A stretch of 64,000 bases of DNA from Verticillium longisporum (lineage: Eukaryota > Ascomycota > Sordariomycetes > Glomerellales > Plectosphaerellaceae): NCBI GenBank assembly GCA_019188255.1, contig JAETXT010000005.1, forward strand, positions 1,736,001 to 1,800,000. The letters are read 5' to 3'. The number at the start of each line of letters is the position of its first letter. Position 1 is the stretch's first letter. This document shows, piece after piece, positions 24,401 to 36,645 of this stretch. The translations under genes and the position numbers were made by a program. The notes below the pieces were generated by a model, which was not told where the DNA came from, did not search any database, and was given only the letters and a program-made list of their open reading frames with translations.

Positions 24401-25857
24401 TTCATGCAAACGACCTGAGGGGGCTTTTGGGAGCCCGAGTGTTGGTTCGCTGAGCTAGCTGAAGGTGGGTTGGGCCCTTTCGTCTCGTACCTAGTTGGGT
24501 AGGAAGGTCTGAGCGTTTTGCCAAGCGTCGAGCTGTGTGGGCACGGCTCATTTGATCCTTGATGGCGAGCTGTCATCTGAGACTGGAATCGATAACCGCC
24601 TTGAAGATGGCGTTTCGTAGTCAAGGCTTGCCGTACGATGAGAGAAAACGGAGAGGGAGCCTATAGCCAGGACAACAAATGGCAACAGTAATGTGAGCTC
24701 ATGGAGATCAAGTCCATCCCATTATAAAAATCAACAAGAAGGGGCCGCCTGACATGGCACCTCAGGCTGAAGCTAGAGAAGCAACGAAGCACTTTGGCGC
24801 AAAGGCCACCACTTGCCAAAAGCCCAGAAATGGTCCAAGTGTCAAGATGGCTTTCCCTGTCCAATCGCGCACCACCTCCCGAACACTTGGGCCAGTCTTT
24901 GTCCAATCACGATCGCCAATCTGACTTTCCCGATTCACCCTGGTGGGCTGCAGCAGGCAGGGGCTTGCCCAGCAGCTGCTTCAGCAGTTGGGAGAAGCAC
25001 AGAAGCCCAGAAGCCCAGAAGCCCAGAAGCCCAGAAGGCCAGAAGGCCAGAAGCCCTGAAAGAGGCCCTGGCAGGCACAGGCACCGCGAACAATTTGGTG
25101 GTCGCTGGGTTAAGCCGGCGTGTGGACACGGACCGACCTGGGACTATCCTTGACCGCCGCGTTGCGTTACCTCTCGCAACCTCGCTTTTCTCCTGAAGAT
25201 ATTCCCAGACTGGCCCAGCTCAGCACGCATCGCATTCGACACACGCGCCACGCCTGGCGCCGTAAATATCCCCCATCCTTTTTTACTTTCCTTCTCCTCC
25301 CTTTCCTGTGTCTGTTTGCTCTGCGCTTTGCACATACTCCGACCCGCTTCTGTGCTCCGACTCTGCTGGCAGCTGTAATAATCGACCGACCGACGTCCAG
25401 CTACATACCTTTTCCCACTTCCTTCGCGACGACCAGCCGGTAAACCACTACATCTGCATCCACACACATGGCTTACAGTCTTCTGATTCAGCTCTAGCTT
25501 TTGCATCAGCGCGCATAATCTATAGCGATTAGGGACCAATCCTCACGACAACTGCCGATCGGCTTGCGAGCATCGAACAACGAACCCCTCCCTCCACCGC
25601 CGTATTCGTTACCTCCTCCGCGCCTTCCATCCGCACCGAATATACCAAACGAACGCGCTGTGCATCTCCCATCCTGTTTTCTACCTGATGAAGCACCGTT
25701 ACCAATACTTTTACTGAGGCCATCCTCCCATCATTGCGGGGAGTTCGCCCGCATACTACGTCACCGTCTCACAGCATTTTTTTTGCAGGAGCGGAAGACC
25801 CAGCCTACGCAACAGTTCACACGCGTCCAAAGCCCCCGCTGGGGTCAAATATCACAA
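21423..25857. other. 4.4-kb gene-poor region between PAP2 and DOCK genes
   Basis: Normal base composition. The many short open frames lack recognisable domains, overlap on both strands and show no consistent intron structure, so I call none as genes. The region presumably holds the divergent promoters of the PAP2 gene (leftward) and the DOCK gene (rightward). It also contains an 8-bp minisatellite (24993-25056) and pyrimidine-rich stretches at 25270-25320, typical of fungal promoters. A non-coding transcript is possible but cannot be shown from sequence. Confidence 0.5.
24993..25056. repeat. 8-bp minisatellite, eight units of AGAAGCCC
   Basis: Eight contiguous 8-bp units: AGAAGCAC, four AGAAGCCC, two AGAAGGCC, one AGAAGCCC. 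Located about 800 bp upstream of the DOCK start codon. Not a multiple of three and not within a recognised gene. Confidence 0.9.
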
Positions 25858-28800
25858 ATGCCCTGGCAGCCGCTGCTTCGGATCGCATTCGCTGTTGCGA
25901 CGTATCCGTTTGCTGCGCAATGCCCTGCCGACCTGCCACTCGAAATTGGCGACGAGCTGTACATTATTGAGGAAACCCCGGATGGCAACTGGCTGCGCGG
26001 CTATCTCGTAGCCCCGCCTAGCTTGCTTTCGGGACTCACATCTGTCAAGGGCCAAACTCTCGAGGCGCGCGTCTTCAGCGGGATTTTCCCACGGAGTTGT
26101 GTCGAGGTTCGCGAGGTCTTGGGCGAGACAGATGATTCAAACGAAGAAGATGATGCCGCCAGCGACGATCATGCTGGCACAGAGCACTTTATCGAGAGCG
26201 ACTCTGGTAAGAGTGGTTTGGCGGGCAACACCGACAAGACAAGGAAGAGGGATAAGATGGGCACTCGGAGCTCCAGATCAGACGACAAGGGACGCAAGGT
26301 TCTGAGGGAGCTCACCAACGGCACTCAAGGCCGCCTTTCAATTCCTCTCGTACGAGACCCTGAGGCCCCACGCCCAGCGGCCCCTGTCCCGATGCTCAAG
26401 ATTGGCGACGAGACACCGACCTCCGCTGGAGAACCTCTGATCGACGAGATCGCGAGCTGCCTGCGGGAATGGCACTCTACGAACCTTCATGAGCTCCTCC
26501 TCTCTCGGCAATACTCGCGACTGGACGAACTTTCGCGACTTGTCACCTCTCTCAACCTGAGCCGACAACAATTTCTCCACAACGTCTTGACGACTCACGA
26601 GTACGAGCGCCTTCGCGAAAAGACGGTTTGGGACCTTGTGCGGGTAAACAAGCTTTGTGGCGGCGAAGTCATTGTTCGCGATCCCAAGGAGCGAGGCCGT
26701 GTCTTGACCGGTGATGACTCTGTGGTGGAGACAACAAAGCTGCAGTCCCTAATGAGCCTTCTTGATGAACCTCCTCAGTCAACTGTCGAGCTGACTGCGC
26801 TGCACCACGTCCTGGTCGAGATCAAGGGCTTTGCTGGTGCCTCTACCGAAGAGACCTCGCTTGCGGTATACTTAGTCTCCAAGGCGCCTGGCAGCTCGCC
26901 CGCTCCACTTTCAGAATGCTTCATGGTCGAGATCCCTCCCGGAGGCACGCTGGGAACCCTGGCCAAGTCAGGCCAGTTGAAGACACTATTCGCAGATCTT
27001 TCTGCTCAGGACATCGGCGATGCGCCATCCGCTGAGTCGGAGTTGTACCTTGTGGTCAAGGTCCGAGCTACGCAGCAAATCATTGGTGGCGGAAAGCCTG
27101 AGTCGCGCTCTGGATCCAAATCTCAACCGTTTAAGCAGCAAGACCCTACGAAACCCCTTCAGCGAGCGGCAACAAGACAATTAGGAGAAGTCTTATGTGG
27201 GGCAGCAAAGGTTCAAGAACAGGGTTTTCTCGCGGCGGACAGATGAACAAGATGGACTCGGTGACTGAACGAGCCGACGTGCGGCCCCCACAAATGGAGA
27301 AAGTCGTGATGGCCAACGGCCACCCAGTACTGCCGGGTCAAGATCACGAAACGGCTCCCTCGACGGTAACCAAGACTCACACTTGATGGCTGAACGAACT
27401 GTGGGAATTGGTGTTCTAAGGCTGAACTCGATCATGAAGCAGAGCGACTCGATCGAGCAGGTGCTCAACGTATGGTCGCCGACGCCAACTTATCTTTCCG
27501 ACAAGCAAAGCGGCGAAGAGTGGGACACCTTGGTTCGCGAGCTAATGGACAGTAAGTCTGGTCACTATGAGAGGTCCAGGAGGGCGGAGCGCGTACAAGT
27601 CCAGTTGAAGGCTTTCAACCATCCTGATGCCGATGCACTTATCAAGGCCACGCCGACCCTCCTTGCTGGTGTCTGCAAGACCGCCAAGATTGGCTTCTCA
27701 GGAGCACCGACCAAGCCGAGGTCGGACATATATGTGACGCTCGACCAAGCCGCTCTATCGAGACAGAATCTTCTGTCACGGTACGGAGGCAACCCGACGA
27801 CAATCTCCAGCAACGTGCATGCCAACAATCTTCAACTCGCACTCGAAGTGCGCCGAACCTCTGGACAACGGATCGAGAACTGCATATTCGCGTCATCAAA
27901 TACAGAAGGTGTTTCCACATGGCGTTCACTTGCTGTTGAGAGGGGGGAAGCATGGCGTCAAACCATCAGGCTCTCGGTGTCCCCTGAAGACGTTTTTACC
28001 TCACATATCGTCATGCTCCTCTCTGACTCGCCGGGGTCCCCCTTACCGTTGCTCTCAGGCAGCACTGGACCCAAGAGGCCTTCCTGCGGGATGGGTCTCT
28101 CGCGCATTTACTTTACAAAATCGACGACTACACAGCGACGGCACAGGCTGGTCCAACTGGAAAGGGTGGTTATCTATCGCTGCAATGGAGCGCTAGAGGC
28201 AACGACGAACAAAGCGCCGAAGTTACGGGACCACTGGCAACGCTTCGCGTTCACACTTACCTCTGCAGCACACGGTTCTCACAAGACCGCATTGTTCTGG
28301 GCCTTCTAAAGTGGAAAGAAGCGTCGAAGGAAGAGGTCCCATCGCTTCTGAAGCACCTCGTTTTTGTGCCCGAGATTGAGGTTGTGAAGCTCTTGAGTGA
28401 CGTCCTGGACGCACTTTTCGGCATCTTGGTCGAATACGCTGGGAATGACGAGTTCGAAGACTCAGTCTTCACCGCGCTTGTCAGGGTCCTCGGCATTGTA
28501 CACGATCGCAGATTCAACCTTGGCCCACTGGTAGACCAGTACGCCGAGAGCCGCTTCAACTACCCCTTTGCTACACCTTGTCTCGTTCGGTCCTTCACTC
28601 GTCTGTTAGAGAAGCCCACAGAGCCCGAAACGTCACGAAAGCTTCGGTCCACTTTCAAGGTCGTCCGCCACATTCTCAAGTTCATTACCCACGCCAGAGG
28701 TCAACAGAAAGCCAAGGAGGCCGGAATAGGTATCACGTCCTCAACACCTGGCTTTACTCGCCATCTCCGCACCATTTTCAAGGCCTTGGATGCGATGATG

Positions 28801-31800
28801 CGCAACAATGCGCCCGTCCTGGTTGGCAGTCAGACTCTGGCAGTGCAGCACTTTCACACTTGGCTTCCCGAGCTCGCTGGACTCCTCACTCCAGAAGAAA
28901 TTCTGCACATTGCTATCGATTTCATGGACTCTTGTGCTGGCGTCAAGGGGAGCTTGTGCTGTACAAACTCATCCTGGTCATCAATTACTCCAAGCTCGAC
29001 ATATTCTCCAATCCTGAACAGAAGTCCGCGCTCAGCACGAACACGGTTAGGTGGATTGAACCTCACTGGGGGCATAAGGAGAATGTGACCGATCTCTGGA
29101 AAGAACAGGTTAGGCTGTGCTGCTCGATCCTGGCAACTCAGGTCGGTACCTTAGGGCCAGAGATTCCTGACTACATCCCAAAGCTTATCGACTCTTACCT
29201 GTCGATCCAAGCTGTGCCTTCTCGGCCACGCAACCGACTCTCCCTCCTCTTCCCAATGTCCTATCCTTTCCCGAGCAAGACTGTTGCCGATGAAATCACC
29301 TACGATGAGACTCTCATCGAGCTTTCGGCTATCCTCTCAGCGCTCTGCAACTCTCCTGCCGGCATGCAGCTCGATCTCGGCGAGGCAGACCTTACTGTGC
29401 TGCTTGAGAACGCTCTGCGTGTTTTCATGAGCATTCTCAACGGCCAGGCTTTCCCCTCGACCTGGTTGAGTGTGCATATTTACCACCACAAGTCCGTCAT
29501 GAAAACCCTGCAATATCTCTCGAACATCATGCTAGAGTCGTTCCTTCCTGATCCCGATGAAGCAGAGAACTTCAACACGGAGCTGTGGAAGATGTTCTTC
29601 ACGACACTTTTGAAGCTTGTGGGCAGCCCGGGCCTCGCTCTCGAGTCCTTCCCTGAGCAGAAGAGGCGAGAACATTGGAAGATTCCTGGGGACGTCCGAG
29701 AATCTGGTGCTGTGCTGCTACGACGTACGTGGGAGGCCATTGGCTGGGACACCAGCATTGAAGAGCGAGCTCGCTACGGCCTCACAAAGATGGGGGCTAT
29801 CAAGTTCAGTACGTTCCAACGCTCGTTGGCCCCATCGTCGAGCTCTGCCTTAGTGTGCACGAAGGACTTCGGCGGATGGCGGTTGAAGTACTGCAGACGA
29901 TGATCGTCAGCGAGTGGACCCTAAGCGAGGATCTTTCTGTCGTCCAGACGGAGATGATTGACTGCCTTGATCTGTACTTCAAGTCGAAGCCTCTGACGGA
30001 GAGCATCCTTCAAAAGCTCTTTGTTACTGAGCTTCTGGAACGATTCGATCCACTCTCCGAAATCCCTGACGAACCGCTTTACGCTGCGGTTCGCGAGATG
30101 GTCGGCACTGTGGATGAGTTCCTTGAACTTCTTGTCGCTGTACACAGCGGTGACGTCGCCGGCGAAGCGTCTCATATGATTAACCGCCTCCGGCTGATGG
30201 AGTTCCTTCGAGACATGCAGAAAGAGGAAATCTTCATTCGTTACGTCCACCAGTTGGCTCTCCTTCAGCGCGAGTCTAGGAACCATACCGAGGCTGGGCT
30301 GGCGTTGCGCCTACATGCTGACCTTTACGACTGGGATCCTACACGACAGGTTATCGCACTTCACGACCCCGAATTCCCAACTCAGTCACAGTTTGAGCGC
30401 AAGGAGCGAATATACTTCGACATGATCAAGCACTTTGAGGACGGCGAGGCCTGGAGCAGTGCACTCACTGCATACCAGGAGCTGCGGGTTCAGTACGAGA
30501 CCAACATTTTCGACTTTTCGAAGCTTGCAAGAACGGAACGCGCGATCGCCGAGATTTACGAGACGATTGCCAAAAGTGACAAACTTGTCCCCAAGTACTT
30601 CAAGGTAGTCTACAAAGGGCTCGGGTTCCCGGCTGGCCTGCGTGACAAGCAGTACGTGTATGAAGGCTCACCAACTGAACGCGCATCCGCCTTCACCGAC
30701 CGCATGCAAGAGCAATATCCGTCTGCCCAAATCGTCACCGGCGGTGATGTTGATGACTCGGAGGGCCAGTTCTTGGTCATCTCCGCCATCTCTCCCCATC
30801 GCGAGCTATCCCACCACGTTTTCCAGCGAGCCCGCGTACCTCAAGTCATCCGGGATTATCTCATTTCTTCCCAGCCTCAGAGCTTCTCCGTCTCATCGAG
30901 GCGCAACACCACTGGGCCTGTGGCTGAACACTTTGCGGAGAAGGTGGTCTACACAACAGCCGACCCGTTCCCAACAATCTTGCGGCGCAGCGAGGTAGTC
31001 GGTGCCTACGAAGTTAAGCTCAGTGCGTGGGAGACAGGACTGGAGCGCATCGTCCGCAAGACGCAGGAAATGACGATCATTGAGAAAAGGATCGCCGAGG
31101 GCGACGACGAGAACGCGCAGCTGCTTCTCGATGCTGTTGGTGTCTCGGTGAATCCCAACTCGGAGAACAGTGTTGTGTGCTACCGCCAGCTGCTGCCAGA
31201 ACCCGAGGATGATGAAGACATTGAGCTCAGTCCACAAGACAACGCCATCCGCATGGCTCTGGTGGATCATGCCATCATGATCAAGAGGTGTCTCGGGACT
31301 TTCTCGCGCAGCTCCAACGACATGCTCCGCCGCCGACACGACGAGCTCATGACTTGTAAGTGTGATCCCGTACCGCATTCTAGACTTATATTAACGTGCC
31401 ATAGACTTTGTCTCAACCTTTGCTCCCGAAATCGCCCATTTCGCGCCTGCTCAGCCGTCTCACGAGGTGACTGCTGCCCCATCCCCGACCTGGCGAGGAT
31501 CCTCTCCGTCTATCTCATCGCCACGCCCTCAAAGCGTCATTACGGCGATGGCTAACGGCGTCATCACGGAGGAGGCAGCCTCTGTCCAACCTGTCTCGAT
31601 TCGACAGGGGCGAGGAGCCCGTCTCAGCTTCTTGGGTGGCCGAAAGAAAGAATCAGCCACGCCGACACTGACGAACGGGGATCATTATGGTGCAGGTGAG
31701 GTTGACTCGGCGAGTGTGCGTAGCAAGAGCTTCGACAAAGATCACAGCAGCAATCGCCGCAGCATATTGCGGAGCAACGGTTCCGATGCACCCGTCCTTC

Positions 31801-32075
31801 CCAGTCTTCCACCCGTGGACACTGGTGATTGGATCACAGACTCGGGTGGCCGTCGCAGCTCAGACCTGCGAACACTATCGCTATCGCGCACAGGCACGGG
31901 TAGTGGCAAAGTAGAGAGGCACGAGGAGCGGTCTCAAGCGAGCGTCAGCAGCGGCGGGAACCAGGCACTAGGGCTGGTCAAAATGGGCAGCGTCCGCAAG
32001 AGATTCAGCATGCTCAAGCTCGGCAAGAAGAGCAGCCGGGGCAACGGGCTCATGGGCGCCGTCGACGAGGAATAG
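25858..32075 (+). CDS. DOCK-family guanine nucleotide exchange factor (SH3-DHR1-DHR2)
   Basis: About 2057 residues once indels are allowed for. It starts MPWQPLLRIAFAVATYPF, where the SH3 domain begins at once (residues 5-90, ALYDY-like 'ATYPF', a PDGNWLRG segment and GIFPRSCVEV). A C2/DHR1 region covers about 27700-28040 (SDIYVTLDQA.., LALEVRR). The long helical DHR2 GEF module spans about 30280-31000 (FERKERIYFDMIKHFE, FDFSKLARTERAIAEIYE, YFKVVYKGLGFP, SPTERASAFTDRMQEQYP). The tail is low-complexity and basic. One clear intron is at 31356-31404 (GTAAGT..TAG). The frame breaks by one base at five places: near 27130-27187 (or a 56-bp intron 27129-27184), 27285, 28040, 28948 and 29788; the last four lie in C or G runs. 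Expected role: Rac-type GTPase activation at the cell cortex. Disrupted only at single bases, so probably a real gene with sequence errors. Confidence 0.85.
31356..31404 (+). other. Intron in the DOCK gene
   Basis: 49-bp intron GTAAGT..CATAG, with a TATTAAC branch-like sequence. It joins DELMT-Y to FVSTFAPEIAHF in a continuous frame, splitting a TAC codon after its first base. Confidence 0.85.
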
Positions 32076-33729
32076 GACTTTCTCGAGACGGTGCGGCGGA
32101 TGGGGTACATGAATGAGGAGACGGGCGAGTGGCAATACCCGGTGTCTTGACACCACTGTTTTATTTCTTGATTTGTCTTGTAATTATCCTGTCCCCCTTT
32201 CGGACTCTCATTTCTCCAGCGCCGTCCTTTTTTTTTCTTGGGTGTCGCAACCTATATCGAGAGGCGGAAGAACCTGTGGTGTTCTCGAGGTGACGGAAGG
32301 TCGGACTTCCAGGATACCCAGTCGACTGGGTAGTCTCACTCTTGCATTGTCTTTGGGCAAGACGGAGAGCTTGTGTGGATTGGGCTTTGCTGTTCATAGC
32401 CTCGGAGTGGTGGTGTTCTGGACATGTACGATCATCCGGGCTGGACTGTGAATACGGCCCCCGTTTCTTCCGCGCCTCGATCGATCGATTGAGAGGCATG
32501 TGGTCTGCAGCTGTTGTTCGCTTCAAAGATAATACCAATTTGGCTTTTGAAAATGCGTGCTGCCTGCTTGATGCCGTGAACGTGTGCTACTACTGTGTGT
32601 GCTTATTTCAGGTCAAGACTGGGTTTGACCACAACAGGGAGTATCATAGGGGGGGCATGACAAATTGACCAAGTCTCACCAAGCAACAGTATTCTCGCTC
32701 CCCGAGGGCAGGTGATGTGCTGCTCGGCGAGCCGCCAGCTTTTTTCCTCCTCAAAGCGATGGGTGTGTCTCCAGGTAAATCGTGTCTCGAAAGGAACTAG
32801 TGGCAGGCTGCCCAGTGTAGAGCAACCGATGACACTGTTCCCGATTGCTCGGGTTGTCATGGCACATACAAGCAACTCTTGTAAAACCAGCCGCTTCATT
32901 CGAAGATTCCACCTGCCAGACATGGTTCGCTCACTGGACGATGAAAAGTCACGCAGATGTAGCATGGCCGTTCTGATCTACCACACGATCGTCGATGTAT
33001 GTCCCCTTTTAGTGCCCGTGCATATCCTGGCGACATTGAAGTTGCAGCATCGCCCCCTCCTTATTCGGCTCCGTGATTTGTACCGTCCATTTCCCGGCCC
33101 AGAGAGGTAGAATTGATGACACAGTACTCACTTCAGATGCCCAACACTCACGCCACAGGAGCCATAATGGGGGTTGAGAACGAAGCTTCGACGGTCATTA
33201 AACCTATGCTTGATCGTGAATATCTTGCTGTCGATACCTCATCTTGTGAATGGCTCTGCTGATCACACCATTTGATGAACAAAATCCGAGAGAGCAGGAT
33301 GTTTGAGGCGACACTGTGATGCATCAGACAGAGGATCAAAGGTATGATGCCCCTTCTTGCTGCTCAGCGGAGAACGTATCCTGCCCCTGTCCGTCTCCCG
33401 AGAGCGGGCTTATGTGTATGTCTTGCAGAAAGAAACAAGGCTCTGGGCGAGGTGACGTCAAACAAGCATGCCCCGTTCTCGGGCCGCTGCGAACTGCGTG
33501 CAGAGTGTGGGGTAGATGTGGAATTCCCATTCCGCCGTCTCGGTGGGGCGTCCGGCTCTTGCGATCTTGGACTTGGGGCTTGGGGGCATGAGATCATGAC
33601 TTAGCCTCGAGCCTGGTGTGCACTTGTATAAATTGGCTTGGAGAAGTTCTTCACCCGGCAATTGCTCCTTTCAACATTGAAAATCGGCACTCTCTTGCAT
33701 ACCTCAAACCAGATCACTCAACAGCAAAC
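32076..33729. other. Intergenic region between DOCK and RidA genes
   Basis: The first 75 bases continue the DOCK frame after its TAG stop (see findings). The remainder has only short overlapping open frames without domains. A TATA-like TATAAAT at 33627-33633 lies about 100 bp before the RidA start codon. I see no further gene. Confidence 0.5.
33627..33633 (+). promoter_or_regulatory. TATA-like box of the RidA gene
   Basis: TATAAAT 97 bp upstream of the ATG at 33730, in otherwise mixed sequence and followed by a C/T/A-rich leader ending CAACAGCAAACATG. Confidence 0.5.
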
Positions 33730-34238
33730 ATGTCTCACCTCAAGTACTACGCATACGAGGGCGTCGGTGTACGGAACCGAGAGAAGTATCGATATAGTCA
33801 AGCAGTTCGCGTTGGTGACAGGATCGAGTGTGCCGGCCAGGGTGAGTCTCCCAACACATCCTGACAAGAGGGCTTCGAGCTCGCTGCATCTTCCTCGTTC
33901 GCGAACTCGCTCTCTGACATGCGCTGCAAGGCGGCTGGCACGATGACGGCACATTCGAGATGGAAATCAACGCCCAGATTGACCGTGCGTTCGCCAATGT
34001 CGAGAAGAACCTCAAGGACGCTGGCGGAAAGGGCTGGTCACAGGTCTTCCGGGTCGATTCGTACCATGTGCCGCTCAACGACGAGGCGCTAGCTGCCATG
34101 ACTAGGAATTTTGCCAAGTACATGCCCGATCACCAACCGATCTGGACGTGTGTTGGGGTTCCCCGTCTCGGGGAGGAAGATATGAAAGTGGAAATCGCCG
34201 TGGTAGCCCATGATCCGGAGGGGGCCAAGACGGCCTGA
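33730..34238 (+). CDS. RidA/YjgF/YER057c-family protein (imine deaminase)
   Basis: Two exons, 33730-33841 and 33931-34238, with an 89-bp intron (GTGAGT..CAAG, CTGAC branch site at about 33914) joining IECAGQ-G to GWHDDGTFE. The product is 139 residues, the usual size. Family motifs are visible: YSQAVRVGDRIECAGQ near the N-terminus, an INAQIDRAFANVEKNL helix, WSQVFRVDSYHV, and the C-terminal TCVGVPRLGEEDMKVEIAVVA with the conserved arginine before the VEI strand. Known members hydrolyse reactive enamine/imine intermediates from amino-acid catabolism; the subgroup and substrate are not resolvable here. The TATA-like box at 33627 supports the start. The reading frame is intact, unlike several neighbours. 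Confidence 0.88.
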
Positions 34239-35242
34239 TGGGGTGTCAAGTCACTGGATGAGGCCCTCGTGACAAGAGCCACTAACCGAAGAACATGCTT
34301 TGAGGGAAATGGAGCCCTGACGAAAATAAGGCCGACATACGAGCCGCAACAAAGTCTGTTATTTCTTGAAGCATGTGTTTTCGAGCTTGTACAGTGAGAA
34401 GTGATGAGGGATTTGTCTGAGGTAGAGCTAGGCGCCTTAAGATGCCTAAAATAAAGAATGTATCATCGTTGACTCATGGTAAGTGACGATTGAAAAGTCG
34501 GCAAGCGCGGACGGCGCACCGGCATCCCAGAACCCTCAGGGGCCTTTCCACGTCAAGTTATGCTAAGAAGGAGCAACCCACGTGGAGTGGAGCTCGACAC
34601 CACGGCGTTGGACGACCCAATGTAGCGCTACTACCTGCCAAGTCATCTTCACCAAACCTCCTCTCCGCTACCGTACCGACCTTGAGCTTTACATGCCTAG
34701 CCAGCCACGTGTCTGCCAAGAATGCCATCTGCCAAGCATCTCGAAAGCTGCCAAGCATCTCGAAAGCTTCAGTAGCATCAGTGCCTAGAAAGCTATCACG
34801 ACTCGAACCCCGCCAAACCCATACGCAACCTCCCAGGTGCCAGAGGAGCCCGGCACAGGGGTTGCTTCAAGAGCACTTGCGCGATGCAACACATCGTAAA
34901 AAGCACGAGATGCATCACCCCTTAGGGACAAGACGACCTCGCGACACGAGACTCGAAAGGGAAGTGCCGTCATGTACCGAATCATCCACAACACATCACG
35001 AGAGCATCCCCGCAGCGACGCCCGCTAGAAATTGCTGGGCCGCGACTTGTGTTACATCGTGGCCATGTCCGGCTTATGGAAAGATTTTAAGCATGTACGG
35101 CAACTCCGGCATCGAGTCCGGTAAAAAAAAAATGATGATGGGGTTGCGAGGGCGAGGGCGTGGGCGAGGGCGAAGACGCTGGGAGACAAAGAACCTCCGG
35201 GATGTAGCTCATAGGGGGGTGACTAAAGTTTACCCTCCCTAA
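34239..35242. other. Intergenic region right of RidA, up to the RIP border
   Basis: Contains an imperfect tandem repeat of GCCAAGCATCTCGAAAGC (about 34731-34768) and five 6-bp units of GCGAGG type (35146-35175). A 250-codon open frame at 34490-35242 is rich in Ser, Arg and His, has no domain and includes these repeats, so I do not call it. At 35210-35262, TTTACCC and GGGTAAA form a foldback next to the abrupt shift to AT-rich sequence, possibly a transposon edge. Confidence 0.45.
35146..35175. repeat. 6-bp tandem repeat, five units (GCGAGG type)
   Basis: Units GCGAGG, GCGAGG, GCGTGG, GCGAGG, GCGAAG. Short, GC-rich, close to the border of the AT-rich block. Confidence 0.8.
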
Positions 35243-36036
35243 TTCGGAGAAAGCTCGGGGGGGGTAAAGGACTCGCTTATTATATATAATTTAAGGGGTA
35301 TAGGCCCTATATATTGAGGATAGTATAGTCTAGAAAAGGTAGTTTAAGCGAGTAAGAGGGTTATATATCCTAAGTATAAGCTAAGTATATATAAGAATAG
35401 AAAAAGAATTCGGTAATTTCTTAATAGAATATAATCTTCAATATATACTTAGTATAAATATATTAACGACCTCGTATAATATAGACTCTTATTCCGAGCT
35501 CTATAAAGAAGATATAGAAGACCTTTATAATATATTAAGCTAGAATAACTAAGAAGTTAAAGAAGATTAATATAAAGTTAAAGATATTAGAATAATAAGA
35601 CCTTATTATATATTAAGGATATATTAACTTTAAAATAGAAATAGAAGAATCCTTAGAAGCCCGAGCCCTTCTTTATAATTATCGTCTCCTAAAGATATTA
35701 GAGAAAGTATATAAATATTATAGATTTCTATTTAGAAAATAGCTTTCTAGGGTAAATATTATATTATATATATTTAATATATATTAAATATATATAAAGG
35801 ATATATAAATACTCGAAAACGAAGATATTTTAGCTATTATCTATAAAGATTCGCTAAGCTTAGAAGTAAGCCTTATAGCTATAGGCTTAGGAACTATAAG
35901 GAGATATTAAGTATTTATTATATATTTTATTAATATTCTTAGAATATAATACGACTTATTAATATAAAGCTCTAGAATATAGGATTTTTAATTACTATTT
36001 AAGAAGTCTAAGACTATTTTACTATTCTATTATATC
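35243..36036. repeat. AT-rich RIP-mutated block, unidentified
   Basis: About 800 bp of AT-rich sequence between the gene island and the copia LTR at 36037. No recognisable coding motif in either strand. The 5 bases before the LTR (ATATC) are not repeated elsewhere in the window. Confidence 0.6.
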
Positions 36037-36645
36037 TATTAAACTAATATTAGGGGATTACCTAGGTCGGTAATTACTATATAGGATTTACCGATATAGT
36101 AATTACCGGGGCTAGGATTTATAGCTCTTAGGAGTACATAATTCATAGCTTATATAATCAATAAATTAGATAGGTATATCTAATTTATATAAGTAGTAGT
36201 AATTTAGAGAGATAGAATTATTAATAATTATAACCCTTATATTACCTACCCTACCGATTTAGAGCTCTTAGGTATAGCTAAAGTAATGAATTAGGGTTTA
36301 TATAAATAATAAAGCCCTCTTAATATTAATTAATATTATATTTAATATAATATAGAATAGCTAGAGCTAGAGAAGTTAGGATCGATCCTATAGATAGTAA
36401 ATTCGTTATACGTAAACTTATTAGTTATACTTTATAAATAATCGTAAGAGTACTATTTACTTTAAGTATTTTAGGACTCTTATAAGAGCTTAATAATAGG
36501 GAAATCCCCTATTACATAATCTATAGGAGTATTATCTACTTCGAGTACTTTAGGACTCCTATATTTAAGATTACTACCTAGGCTATATTACTAGCTATTA
36601 AACCTAATAAACGAAGCTCTATAGAATAATTAATTAATTATAATA
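36037..36645 (+). mobile_element. 5' fragment of the copia family: LTR plus leader, truncated
   Basis: 36037-36325 is a fourth copy of the 290-bp LTR. 36326-36643 matches 1131-1448 of the full copia element base for base apart from transitions, covering the untranslated leader and start of gag. The match ends exactly at the pogo copy E3. On the far side of E3 (38506 onward) the sequence is not copia but hAT, so the rest of this element is missing from the window. Confidence 0.85.

Noticed and set aside
21486..24624. Many 60-135-codon frames on both strands between PAP2 and DOCK
   Set aside because: Mutually overlapping, no recognisable motifs, no plausible splice structure; typical of non-coding DNA of about 53% GC.
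25564..25857. 98-codon upstream extension of the DOCK frame
   Set aside because: Low-complexity Pro/Ser-rich sequence of promoter or leader type. The ATG at 25858 places the SH3 domain immediately after the start, as expected.
27129..27184. 56-bp intron (GTTTAAGC..AATTAG) instead of a frameshift in DOCK
   Set aside because: It restores the frame (KSQP to RSLMWGSKG), so it is not excluded. The donor and branch site are weak and four other breaks in this gene are homopolymer indels, so I left it as an alternative.
34490..35242. 250-codon open frame right of RidA
   Set aside because: Composition is Ser/Arg/His-rich without any domain. It contains a tandem 18-bp repeat and a GC-rich hexamer array, has no supporting introns, and ends at the RIP border. 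Chance open frame.
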